Positions 53,953-62,545 of a stretch of DNA of 64,000 nt are shown piece after piece. The notes under the pieces are model-generated. The model was not told the origin of the DNA and made no database searches. It saw nothing but the letters and a program-made list of their open reading frames with translations. Position 1 is the first letter of the stretch, and every line of letters begins with the position of its first letter. The stretch covers positions 3,236,324 through 3,300,323 of the forward strand of contig NZ_ALVU02000001.1 in assembly GCF_000332075.2 (NCBI RefSeq), written 5' to 3'. This DNA comes from Synechocystis sp. PCC 7509. GTDB taxonomy: Bacteria; Cyanobacteriota; Cyanobacteriia; Cyanobacteriales; Chroococcidiopsidaceae. The position numbers and the translations under genes are program-made.

Positions 53953-54264
53953 TTACTCTCTATAACCTGGGGTTGTACTGACTACATCAGGATCGCGGTA
54001 AGCAGTAACAGTTTCTTTTTTACCAGATAAACCAGCTAAACCAGCTAAACCAATTAAGCCTAACCACCCCCAATCGAAATCGCGATCGCCTTGCTCAACA
54101 TTATTAGTACCATCAATTGGTGCGGTAGTTGTGGTATCGGGGGCTGTAGTTGTTCCGGGAGCGGTTTCTGTTTGAGCAGAAACTGGGAGAGATAGAGGTA
54201 GAACTGCTAGGCTTAAACCAATAGCACTAGCACCAATAAGATTCGATAGGTTAGAACATTTCAT
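53953..54264 (-). CDS. Secreted WGxxGxxG-motif protein
   Basis: A 103-residue exported protein. Signal peptide (IGASAIGLSLAVLPLSLPVS, cleavage near SAQ), a Thr/Pro-rich linker (APGTTTAPDTTTTAPID), then FDWGWLGLIGLAGLAGLSGK, the WGxxGxxG membrane-spanning motif, and a polar tail. Its role is unknown. It is monocistronic. Confidence 0.8.
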   Translation of the reverse strand: MKCSNLSNLIGASAIGLSLAVLPLSLPVSAQTETAPGTTTAPDTTTTAPIDGTNNVEQGDRDFDWGWLGLIGLAGLAGLSGKKETVTAYRDPDVVSTTPGYRE

Positions 54265-54395
54265 AGCAGGTTATTCCTATTTTTGATTACGAGTCACTAC
54301 TAAACTATCGGTTTTACTCGCTGTTAAAATCAACCTTCCGCTATAACCTTGGGGCATTACATAGTCTTACTAAAGAGATACAACGCCAAAGAGGT

Positions 54396-54866
54396 TTAAT
54401 AATTTTTCATTGCTCTTTCTATGTCTCGCCGATCTTGACGGCGTTTTAAATCTTCCCGTTTGTCATGCAATTTTTTACCCTTACAAAGCCCAATACTGAC
54501 TTTGACTAAACCTTTTTTTAGGTACATTTTCAAAGCTACTAACGTTAATCCTTGCTGTTCTACCTTGCCAATTAACTTGCGAATTTCTTGGCGATGAAGC
54601 AGTAATTTGCGGTTGCGGCGGGGTTCGTGGTTAAAATAACTCCCGCTACCTGTATAAGGAGAAATATGCACATTGATTAGCCATGCTTCACCTGCACGAA
54701 TTAAAGCATAGCCATCCTGGAGGTTGGCTTTACCTTCTCGAATAGATTTTACTTCAGTTCCGACTAGCTGAAGCCCTGCTTCATAAGTTTCGAGAATTTC
54801 ATACTGATAACGGGCTTGACGATTATCGCTAACTACTTTGTAACTGCTTTCGCTCTTTTCGCTCAT
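54396..54866 (-). CDS. smpB: SsrA-binding protein SmpB
   Basis: Binds tmRNA and delivers it to stalled ribosomes. The core is present: YEILETYEAGLQLVGTEVKS, REGKANLQDGYALIRAGEAW, YFNHEPRRNRKLLLHRQEI and the C-terminal KKLHDKREDLKRRQDRRDIE. The ATG at 54866 is preferred over the GTG at 54872. No tmRNA gene was seen in the window. Confidence 0.96.
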   Translation of the reverse strand: MSEKSESSYKVVSDNRQARYQYEILETYEAGLQLVGTEVKSIREGKANLQDGYALIRAGEAWLINVHISPYTGSGSYFNHEPRRNRKLLLHRQEIRKLIGKVEQQGLTLVALKMYLKKGLVKVSIGLCKGKKLHDKREDLKRRQDRRDIERAMKNY

Positions 54867-55172
54867 GTACACTCATTGCCGCTTCAATGTTTTCGATCTA
54901 GAGATAGGAAGGGGTTTATCCATCTTAATCAAAAAATTTACCTAATTGTCTATTTAAAGGTACAAGTAGAGTTTTTGATAGTCGTTTATTCTAATAGAAA
55001 ATAGCTGAAGGTCAAATACCTCTGCCTTAGCCGAGGATAATTTTTCAGTTTGTTTACTTATAACTATTTATTCGTTAGATGTTGTGATAATGAGTCAAGC
55101 ATATTTATAGATCGCAGCTAATTGATTGTTTTAGTTCCAGTTACTTTAGTTATATTACGTTAATTTTTTATC
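54867..55172. other. Intergenic region upstream of smpB and a response regulator
   Basis: About 300 bases of divergent promoter DNA. It is A+T-rich. I see no RNA gene, riboswitch or clear repeat. Confidence 0.4.
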
Positions 55173-55835
55173 ATGCCTTTGACGATCCTAATTGCTGATG
55201 ATGATTTAGGGACTCGTCTAGCGATCGGCGATTACCTTGAAATACATGGTTATAGCGTTATTATGGCTGTAGACGGTCAAACAGCGCTAGAGATGGTAGA
55301 AGCTTATCATCCCCATCTGATGGTGACAGACATTATTATGCCCCGGCTAAATGGTTATGAACTGGTAAGAAAAGTCCGCCAGCATCCAGTATTTCGTCTG
55401 CTACCAGTGATATTTTTGAGCAGTAGAAACAAAACTGAAGAACGCATCCAAGGCTATAAGTCTGGTTGCGATATCTATTTACCCAAGCCTTTTGAGTTAA
55501 AAGAATTAGGCGCAGCAATTCACAATCTTTTACAGCGAAATCAAATACTGCAATCTGAATATCGTGCATCCCCGATCGCCGAAGTTAGCCACTATTTACA
55601 GCCTTCTAGTGCAACTTTTGTCCAAAGTGATAATTTACTCCTACACCTAACTTTGCGGGAACAGCAGGTAGTCTTGTTGCTCACTCACGGGCTTTCTAAT
55701 GCAGAGATTGGTGATAGTTTGCATTTAAGTCCTCGCACGGTGGAGAAATATGTTAGCAGTTTGCTGAGAAAAACTAATACTAGCAACCGGGCGGAGTTAG
55801 TGGGTTTTGCGATGAAAAATCATTTGGTAGAGTAG
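55173..55835 (+). CDS. NarL/LuxR-type response regulator
   Basis: A 220-residue DNA-binding regulator. Receiver with Asp53 (LMVTDIIMPRLNG), conserved Lys in IYLPKPFEL, then a LuxR helix-turn-helix (LTLREQQVVLLLTHGLSNAE, GDSLHLSPRTVEKYVSSLLR). No kinase gene is adjacent, and the target genes are unknown. Confidence 0.93.
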   Translation: MPLTILIADDDLGTRLAIGDYLEIHGYSVIMAVDGQTALEMVEAYHPHLMVTDIIMPRLNGYELVRKVRQHPVFRLLPVIFLSSRNKTEERIQGYKSGCDIYLPKPFELKELGAAIHNLLQRNQILQSEYRASPIAEVSHYLQPSSATFVQSDNLLLHLTLREQQVVLLLTHGLSNAEIGDSLHLSPRTVEKYVSSLLRKTNTSNRAELVGFAMKNHLVE

Positions 55836-55843
55836 AGACGCGA

Positions 55844-56314
55844 TTATTTTTTTGTTACTTCCAGCAACCCAGTACAGGCATCAACAAGTAGATCAATTAC
55901 ATAATTAAATCCTTCTGTACCACCATAATAAGGATCTGGAACTTCTTGATTGGAATATTTGGAGCAATATTCGCACATTAAATGGACTTTATGACTGTAC
56001 TTACCTGTAGGATCAAGAGCCAAAATGTCTTGATAATTAGCCTTATCCATAGCCAGGATTAAATCAAAATCTTTTAAGTCCAACGGTTGCAAATGCCGAG
56101 CTTGACCAACTAGCTCAATACCTAGTTTAGTAGCGGCGGCGGCATTCATCCGGCGATCGGGTGGATTGCCAACATGATAACTTGCTGTACCCGCCGAATC
56201 GCAAGAAATCCTATTTCCCAAATCTGCCTGTTCGATCAACTGATTCATAATATTTTCCGCCGTAGGCGATCGGCAAATATTACCCAAACAGACAAATAAA
56301 AGTTTGTACGTCAT
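55844..56314 (-). CDS. Low-molecular-weight protein-tyrosine phosphatase
   Basis: A 156-residue enzyme with the P-loop LFVCLGNICRSPTAEN (CX5R) and the catalytic Asp in the DPY loop, EVPDPYYGG. It removes phosphate from protein tyrosines, often linked to exopolysaccharide control. It is convergent with the response regulator; only eight bases separate them. Confidence 0.93.
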   Translation of the reverse strand: MTYKLLFVCLGNICRSPTAENIMNQLIEQADLGNRISCDSAGTASYHVGNPPDRRMNAAAATKLGIELVGQARHLQPLDLKDFDLILAMDKANYQDILALDPTGKYSHKVHLMCEYCSKYSNQEVPDPYYGGTEGFNYVIDLLVDACTGLLEVTKK

Positions 56315-56374
56315 AAGTATTGATTAGATTGAGTGCTGGCACTACTATTAAACTAGCGCCGCACTCACACCTAT

Positions 56375-56719
56375 TTACATTCCTGGTAATTCTAAACCAC
56401 TGGTTAATTCTTCCATGCGATCGCGCATTACAGCAGTAGATTTATTATAAGCATCCTTCATAGCTGCGGTTACAAGATCGGAAAGTACGTCGGCTCCCTC
56501 GGCGACAGCTTCAGGAGAAATTTCTACTCGTCTCGGTTCTTGATTGCCGCTTAAAACAACTTTAACTAAACCACCACCAGCTTCGCCGGGTATTTCCATC
56601 TGCTCTAATTCTATTTGCAGGGTTTTGGCATTCTCTTGAACTTGCTGGGCTTTTTTAAAAGCATCAGCTAATTCCTTCATTTTACCCAACCCAAAACCAA
56701 ACCCTTGTCCTTTTGTCAT
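56375..56719 (-). CDS. YbaB/EbfC nucleoid-associated protein
   Basis: A 114-residue DNA-binding protein: [40 protein letters not shown] and [20 protein letters not shown] are typical of YbaB dimers. It lies between murB and the phosphatase on the same strand; the pairing with murB suggests one transcript. Confidence 0.93.
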   Translation of the reverse strand: MTKGQGFGFGLGKMKELADAFKKAQQVQENAKTLQIELEQMEIPGEAGGGLVKVVLSGNQEPRRVEISPEAVAEGADVLSDLVTAAMKDAYNKSTAVMRDRMEELTSGLELPGM

Positions 56720-56788
56720 GATATTGACCGCTTAATAATTTTATTTTAGTTCCATTAAATTATAGATGGGCAGTGGAAGTTACTAGCG

Positions 56789-57697
56789 CTATTGACCAAT
56801 TGGTTGAAATTCTCCCAACATTCTTACTTCTGGATGCAGCCAAATTGACCAATTTTGTTGTACTTGTTGCTGTACGTGATAAATCAGGCTAAAAATATCG
56901 TTAGCTTTAGCACCGCCGCAATTAAGAATAAAATTGGCATGGCGTTGGGCTATTTGGGCTGCGCCGACTTGGTAGCCTTTAAGTCCGCTTTGCTCAATTA
57001 GCCAACCTGCCGTATAAGGTAAGGGGTTACGAAATACGCTACCACAACTGGGTAAATGATACGGTTGGCTGGTTTTTCGCTGCTCTAGGTGTTGGCTAGT
57101 AGTCGCCATAACTAAACTGGAGTCAAAGCCAGGTTGAAGTTGTAAAGTAGCTTGCGTAACAGTGCGATCGCTTCCTTGCAGTGAAGAAGTACGATAAGTG
57201 TAATTTAGTTCCTCTAAACTTAGTGTCTCTATTTTCCCTGACGGTAAAAGCACTTGAGCATTAACTAACATATCGGCGATGCAGCTTTTATGAGCGCCCG
57301 CATTCATTACTACCGCTCCGCCAATGCTTCCGGGAATTCCTACCGCCCATTCCAATCCTTGCCAACCTCTTTCGGCGGCTTGCCAAGCAAGGCGCGGTAG
57401 AGGCTCTCCGGCGGCAACGGTAACAGTACCGGTGTGGGGATTAAATTCACTATGGCGCAAATGACGAGTGCTAATTACTAATCCAGGAATACCGCGATCG
57501 CTTATAAGTAAGTTAGATCCTGCTCCCAGCATGGTAACTTTTAAGTCTCGCGCTTCGGCGTATTCAAAACTAGCTTTCAATTGTTCTAAATTACGCGGTG
57601 CGGTGTACCACTCCGCCGGGCCTCCCACTCGAAAGGAGGTTAAGGTAGCCAGAGGAATTTGGGCTTTAATTTGACAATCAGTAGCTGGTAGGTACAT
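56789..57697 (-). CDS. murB: UDP-N-acetylenolpyruvoylglucosamine reductase
   Basis: FAD enzyme that makes UDP-MurNAc. FAD-binding region TSFRVGGPAEWYTAPRN, LGAGSNLLISDRGIPGLVI, GIPGSIGGAVVMNAGAH and the catalytic Ser in LPSCGSVFRNPLP are clear. 302 residues. It follows murC by 11 bases in the same operon. Confidence 0.96.
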   Translation of the reverse strand: MYLPATDCQIKAQIPLATLTSFRVGGPAEWYTAPRNLEQLKASFEYAEARDLKVTMLGAGSNLLISDRGIPGLVISTRHLRHSEFNPHTGTVTVAAGEPLPRLAWQAAERGWQGLEWAVGIPGSIGGAVVMNAGAHKSCIADMLVNAQVLLPSGKIETLSLEELNYTYRTSSLQGSDRTVTQATLQLQPGFDSSLVMATTSQHLEQRKTSQPYHLPSCGSVFRNPLPYTAGWLIEQSGLKGYQVGAAQIAQRHANFILNCGGAKANDIFSLIYHVQQQVQQNWSIWLHPEVRMLGEFQPIGQ

Positions 57698-57708
57698 AGG
57701 GTTATAAG

Positions 57709-59184
57709 TTAAGCAGATATTTGATTGATGGCAGAAATCACATTAGGGATAATTTGATTGAGGTTTCCCGCGCCTAGAAACAATGCAATATCGCCAGGGC
57801 GGAGGTTCTTCAGCAGAAATTTAGAAACATCATTTAAGCTAGGTTGATAAGTTACTTGCTGTTGTAAAGCTATTAGTTCTACAAGTTTTTGACTACTAAC
57901 TAACCCCAAGTCTTGCTCTCCTGCGCTATAAATATCTGTAATTACAACCAAGTCAGCATTTTGGAAAGATTCTGCAAACTCTGTTAAAAAAGTTTGGGTA
58001 CGGCTGTAACGATGGGGTTGAAAAATTGCTATTACTCTTGCTTTGGGCTTTACTTGCAAACGCGCAGATTCAAGCGTGGCGCTGATTTCGCTGGGGTGGT
58101 GGGCGTAATCGTCAATAAAATTAATCCCCCCTGCTTCGCCGCGCATTTCAAACCGACGACTTGCACCAACAAAATTTTCTAAACTTTGGGCAATGGTGGC
58201 AAAATTTAGGTTTAATAACCTACCTACAGCAACCGATGCGATCGCATTACTCAAATTATGCTTTCCTAACAAGCGTAATTTTAACTGTCCTAAAACTTCT
58301 CCCCTTTCCCACACTGTAGCGCTTGTACCATCGGCGCGGTACTCAATATCGCTGACGGTGTAATCTGCGCCAGTTGGTTGCAAACTGTAGCTAATTTGGG
58401 GTTTGAGGCGATTAGCAACCGTTTCGCAATCAATGCAGCCAACCAAAATCTCACAGCGATTAGCAAAGGTGAGAAATGTTGTTACTACTTGTTCCAAATC
58501 TGCGTAATGATCGGGGTGATCTAGTTCAATATTTGTCACTACCCCAATCGCCGCCGATAATTTAACTAATGAACCATCCGATTCATCAGCTTCAGCGACT
58601 AAATACTGACTTTTCCCTACTCTAGCGTTACCTTCCCAAGCCACTACTTCGCCACCTACAACAATTGTGGGATCGATTCCTGCTTGCATGAGCATATAAC
58701 CAATGGCGCTACTTGTCGTTGTTTTGCCGTGAGTTCCAGCAACGGCAATAGTAGAATATTCCTTAATTAAAGCCGCTAACAAGTCCGAGCGATGAAACAC
58801 CGGACAACCCAACTCTAAGGCTGCTTTGTACTCTAAATTTGCTGTGTTTATGGCGGTAGAGTAGATTACTTGTGGTAAGGCTTTAGAGTTAGTAATTGCT
58901 GGCTTATTAATGGTTTGGGCGATCGCTCCTGTAGTTACCTCAGTTTCAACGGCAGCTTGACGGGTATTTTTTGTTAAGAAAAATTCTAAATTGTTTGCGT
59001 CTTGGCGATCAAATATATGCGCTCCAATCGCCTGTAGTTTTTGAGTAATATGGCTAGAGCGAGTATCTGAGCCAGATACAGGCAGTTGGCGTTTAGCTAA
59101 AATATAAGCTAAGGCAGACATTCCAATTCCACCAATGCCAATGAAATGAAATGGTTTGCCGCTAAAATCAACAGAATTTGGCAT
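57709..59184 (-). CDS. murC: UDP-N-acetylmuramate-L-alanine ligase
   Basis: Adds L-Ala to UDP-MurNAc. Rossmann start FHFIGIGGIGMSALAYILAK, ATP loop AVAGTHGKTTTSSAIGYML, EADESDGSLVKLSAAIGVVT and the C-terminal DDYAHHPSEISATLESAR, FQPHRYSRTQTFL. 491 residues, first gene of the murC-murB pair. Confidence 0.97.
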   Translation of the reverse strand: MPNSVDFSGKPFHFIGIGGIGMSALAYILAKRQLPVSGSDTRSSHITQKLQAIGAHIFDRQDANNLEFFLTKNTRQAAVETEVTTGAIAQTINKPAITNSKALPQVIYSTAINTANLEYKAALELGCPVFHRSDLLAALIKEYSTIAVAGTHGKTTTSSAIGYMLMQAGIDPTIVVGGEVVAWEGNARVGKSQYLVAEADESDGSLVKLSAAIGVVTNIELDHPDHYADLEQVVTTFLTFANRCEILVGCIDCETVANRLKPQISYSLQPTGADYTVSDIEYRADGTSATVWERGEVLGQLKLRLLGKHNLSNAIASVAVGRLLNLNFATIAQSLENFVGASRRFEMRGEAGGINFIDDYAHHPSEISATLESARLQVKPKARVIAIFQPHRYSRTQTFLTEFAESFQNADLVVITDIYSAGEQDLGLVSSQKLVELIALQQQVTYQPSLNDVSKFLLKNLRPGDIALFLGAGNLNQIIPNVISAINQISA

Positions 59185-59662
59185 TTTTGCTCCTTACACC
59201 CCAACACACTACCGGATCGGGCATGAATGTCACGCGCTATCATATCAATAATTAGATTTTGTAGATAGTACAATCAGCAAAATTTTTCTATGCTTATTTA
59301 GAGAGATTTTTTACTATATTTTTAGGTAAGCTGAGTAATTGCAGTATAGGCAGACATTTTTAATAGTAAAAAATATTTAGATTCTCTTAACTTTTGCCTG
59401 GGATTAACAACTTAAATATTTTGTAATTTTTTTGTAAATTCTCCGTAGGAATATTTATAGGTATCCTTTGAAGAAGCGATCGCCAATATCCGCAGTTGTC
59501 CAAAAATATACGCAGCGCTGTAACTCATGTTGGAGTTAGATATAAAGGAATCTTGGATATTTTCGGCAAGCTTCCTAACAGCAAGTTATAATGAACCGCC
59601 CTTTGCGATATGATGTGGTTCAATACCAAAAGTTTATTCAACACACCAGAGGGCAAGACGCT
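59185..59662. other. Long regulatory region upstream of gap2
   Basis: About 480 bases, A+T-rich, with one HIP1 site near 59476. An ATG at 59591 would extend gap2 by 24 residues that are not part of the GAPDH fold, so I treat that stretch as leader. No riboswitch or RNA gene is recognised. Confidence 0.4.
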
Positions 59663-60676
59663 GTGATTAGAGTCGCGATCAACGGGTTTGGACGCATCGG
59701 GCGCAACTTTACAAGGTGCTGGCTGGGTCGAGAAAATAGTAATATCGATCTTGTCGCTATCAATGATACTTCCGATCCAAAAACCAACGCTCACCTGCTC
59801 AAGTATGACACGATGCTAGGAACGTTGCACAGTGCAGATATTAGTGCTGATGACAACTCCATAATAGTTAATGGCAAGACGATCAAATGTACAAGCGATC
59901 GCAACCCCGAAAACTTACCTTGGAAAGATTGGGATATTGACTTAATTATTGAATCAACGGGCGTTTTTGTCAGCAAAGAAGGCGCATCTAAGCATATAAA
60001 AGCTGGTGCTAAAAAAGTTTTAATTACCGCTCCCGGTAAAAATGATGATGGTACGTTTGTAATGGGTGTCAACGATCACGATTACAACCACGAAAAGCAC
60101 GTTGTTATTAGTAATGCTAGTTGTACAACTAATTGCCTAGCACCTATTGCCAAAGTGTTGCACGAAAAATTCGGCATTATCAAAGGTACAATGACTACTA
60201 CCCACAGCTACACCGGAGATCAGCGTTTATTAGATGCTAGTCACCGCGATGTCAGACGGGCAAGAGCGGCAGCAATGAATATTGTACCAACTTCCACCGG
60301 TGCAGCCCAAGCTGTAGCGTTAGTATTGCCAGCCTTAAAAGGTAAGCTAAATGGTGTAGCTTTGCGCGTACCTACTCCTAACGTTTCGATGGTGGACTTG
60401 GTAATTCAAGTTGAGAAACACACCTTCGCCGAAGAAGTAAACAAAGTTTTGCAAGAAGCAGCAGAAGGCGATCTTAAAGGCATTTTGGCTTATAGCGATT
60501 TACCCTTAGTTTCGTCAGATTACAAAGGTCATGACGCATCTTCAATTGTGGATGCTAGTCTTACGATGGTTATGGGTAATGACATGGTTAAAGTTATGGC
60601 TTGGTATGACAACGAGTGGGGCTATAGTCAAAGAGTTGTTGATTTAGCGGAATTAATGGCGCAAAAGTGGGTTTAA
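59663..60676 (+). CDS. gap2: Glyceraldehyde-3-phosphate dehydrogenase, Calvin-cycle type
   Basis: A 337-residue [25 protein letters not shown] (nucleotide binding), catalytic Cys in [40 protein letters not shown], and [20 protein letters not shown]. The sequence fits the NADP-using Gap2/GapA type of photosynthetic carbon fixation. GTG 59663 is chosen because the conserved protein starts there with AGAGGG upstream. A terminator follows. Confidence 0.95.
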   Translation: MIRVAINGFGRIGRNFTRCWLGRENSNIDLVAINDTSDPKTNAHLLKYDTMLGTLHSADISADDNSIIVNGKTIKCTSDRNPENLPWKDWDIDLIIESTGVFVSKEGASKHIKAGAKKVLITAPGKNDDGTFVMGVNDHDYNHEKHVVISNASCTTNCLAPIAKVLHEKFGIIKGTMTTTHSYTGDQRLLDASHRDVRRARAAAMNIVPTSTGAAQAVALVLPALKGKLNGVALRVPTPNVSMVDLVIQVEKHTFAEEVNKVLQEAAEGDLKGILAYSDLPLVSSDYKGHDASSIVDASLTMVMGNDMVKVMAWYDNEWGYSQRVVDLAELMAQKWV

Positions 60677-60740
60677 GCAATCCCTAAAGGTCAAATTTCT
60701 GCCCTTGGTGGATAATACACACAACTAAAAGTATTGAAAG

Positions 60741-60774
60741 CCCCGGTTGAGGTAAATAACTTCGTCGGGGTTTT
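60741..60774 (+). terminator. gap2 terminator
   Basis: CCCCG pairs with CGGGG, with an inner GAGGT/ACTTC stem, then TTTTCGTTT. It begins 65 bases after the gap2 stop. Confidence 0.85.
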
Positions 60775-60827
60775 CGTTTAGGTAAAATTTTGATAGGTTG
60801 CCCATTTTGGAATCAATCAAAATCCTT

Positions 60828-60856
60828 GTAGAGACGTTGCATTGCAACGTCTCTAC
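60828..60856. repeat. Interspersed palindrome, copy 2
   Basis: GTAGAGACGTTGC and GCAACGTCTCTAC form a perfect 13-base stem with a 3-base loop, the same element as at 44369-44395. It lies just upstream of the small coiled-coil gene. Confidence 0.75.
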
Positions 60857-60889
60857 ACTAAATCAATGCCGTATTTGTTGGTAAAAAAA

Positions 60890-61123
60890 ATGACGATCAT
60901 TGAATATGACTTGAAAGAGATCCTGATTAGGCTAGAAAACAAAATTGACAAAATTGGGGAAGATGTTTCAGATTTAAAGGTGAAAGTTGAGGTACTCGCA
61001 GAAAAAGTTGATGGTATAACTAAACGATTAGATACTCAAGAGTTTATTAATCGCGGGGTGATTATTGGCTTAATCTTGGCTGTTTTGGGCGGTTTTGCTA
61101 AAATTTTCGGACTCACAAATTAG
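60890..61123 (+). CDS. Small coiled-coil membrane-anchored protein
   Basis: About 77 residues from the ATG at 60890: MTIIEYDLKEILIRLENKID, a long heptad-rich coiled coil (VSDLKVKVEVLAEKVDGITK) and one C-terminal membrane helix (GVIIGLILAVLGGFAKIFGL). The layout is common among small cyanobacterial tail-anchored proteins of unknown function. Possible earlier starts (60866, 60842) would run into the palindrome. It converges on thiL with a four-base overlap. Confidence 0.6.
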   Translation: MTIIEYDLKEILIRLENKIDKIGEDVSDLKVKVEVLAEKVDGITKRLDTQEFINRGVIIGLILAVLGGFAKIFGLTN

Positions 61124-62100
61124 AAATGTTGAAAGCTACGGTCAAAAGTAAGTAATTGATCAGAGTTTTGGTTAGATCCGTCGCATAATACTACTTCTTG
61201 ATTAGCTGTAATTGTGCCAATAATCGCTGAATTTGGGAGTTTTTGGACTATTTGTTGAGCTTGAATTAATGGCATACACAACACTAACTCAAAGTCTTCA
61301 CCGCCGTATAAAGCGTAATCTAAGGCTTGATTTTGAGGCAACCAGTTAGTAAAGGCGCTAGGTATAGGAATATTTTGATGTTCAATTTTTGCACCTACAC
61401 CACTAGCTTTACATAGCTGCAATACCGCATCGGCTAACCCGTCGCTACTATCCATTCCGGTAATTGGTAAAGCAATTTGTTTAAGTAAAGGTAATACATC
61501 TAGTCTAGGATTGGGGCGTTGGTGGGCGGTAATTAAAGAAATGCGATCGCACTCCCGCAAATTTTCTCCTAATTCTGGATGTAGTAATAATTCTAATCCC
61601 GCGCGAGAAGCACCGTGTACGCCCGTGACAACGATCGCATCTCCAACTTTAGCAACATTTCGGCGAATAACATTACAGGGTTCAACTTGTCCAAAAGCTG
61701 TAATTGCAACAGTAATCACCGACGACTTGCAAACATCACCGCCGAGAATTGCCGTATTGTAAGTTTGCAGACATTGACTCATTCCCTGATATAAACGTTC
61801 TACCCAACTAACCGCCACATCTGGGGGAAGTGCTAACCCTACAGTAACACCCAACGGAGTCGCCCCCATCGCTGCTAAATCTGACAAATTAGCAGCTACA
61901 GCACGCCATCCAGCATCTTCCGGGGAAGTAGTGCGATCGCTAAAATGGACTTTATCGACCAATACATCGGTAGTTATAACTAAATCCTGTCCCGGTAACG
62001 TGGGAATCACCGCCCCATCGTCGCCAATAATTTCGGCGGGACAAAAACGCTGCAACTTTGCTAAAAGACCTTTTTCGCCAATGTCTCGAACTAATTGCAA
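61120..62100 (-). CDS. thiL: Thiamine-monophosphate kinase
   Basis: Phosphorylates thiamine monophosphate to the active diphosphate. N-terminal GDDGAVIPTLPGQDLVITTD, Mg/ATP-binding FSDRTTSPEDAGWRAVAANL, LGGDVCKSSVITVAITAFG, GMDSSDGLADAVLQLCKASG and the end GGEDFELVLCMPL. The start is TTG 62100, since a stop codon lies three codons upstream. Confidence 0.95.
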   Translation of the reverse strand: MQLVRDIGEKGLLAKLQRFCPAEIIGDDGAVIPTLPGQDLVITTDVLVDKVHFSDRTTSPEDAGWRAVAANLSDLAAMGATPLGVTVGLALPPDVAVSWVERLYQGMSQCLQTYNTAILGGDVCKSSVITVAITAFGQVEPCNVIRRNVAKVGDAIVVTGVHGASRAGLELLLHPELGENLRECDRISLITAHQRPNPRLDVLPLLKQIALPITGMDSSDGLADAVLQLCKASGVGAKIEHQNIPIPSAFTNWLPQNQALDYALYGGEDFELVLCMPLIQAQQIVQKLPNSAIIGTITANQEVVLCDGSNQNSDQLLTFDRSFQHF

Positions 62101-62110
62101 AATAATTTAC

Positions 62111-62329
62111 TTATTCATCGCGTTTTAAGTCGTCTCTTTCATTGCCTGATTCTTCGTACATTTGCGGTGCTACTGCTGGGTTACTAACACGTTCTTCGGG
62201 GCTTAACTCCATCATCGCATCTTCAATAGCTGGTGGATGCTTAATGCGATCGCGCATTTCTGCTGTTAGTTCGACTTCTTCGTTTTCTGTACTTTTCTCA
62301 GCTTGGCTTGGAGTTGTTTCGCTATTCAT
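62111..62329 (-). CDS. Small acidic protein of unknown function
   Basis: 72 residues, strongly acidic and probably disordered (VELTAEMRDRIKHPPAIEDA, MMELSPEERVSNPAVAPQMY). ATG start. It ends 10 bases before thiL and would be cotranscribed with it. I know no family or function. The gene call rests on codon pattern and spacing. Confidence 0.5.
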   Translation of the reverse strand: MNSETTPSQAEKSTENEEVELTAEMRDRIKHPPAIEDAMMELSPEERVSNPAVAPQMYEESGNERDDLKRDE

Positions 62330-62545
62330 GAGTATTTTTTAAAAGGACTCTTTAGCTTAGGTTTTCTTCCATTACTAACCCACTATCAAAAGACAGAAAA
62401 ACAGTCTATTTTAAAGCCCTGCTGACCCCCAAAACGTGCTAGAATTGTAGCAGAAAATGACATAAATATAGCAGCTATTTGGAATGATTTGGCGCTTTAT
62501 TGAGTTTGTCTATTAAAATCTCAGGTTTTTGGAGCTTTTTGAGCT

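Noticed and set aside
59591..59662. A 24-residue N-terminal extension of Gap2
   Set aside because: The GAPDH fold starts at [11 protein letters not shown] and a GTG with a ribosome site lies directly before it; no targeting or known domain is in the extension.
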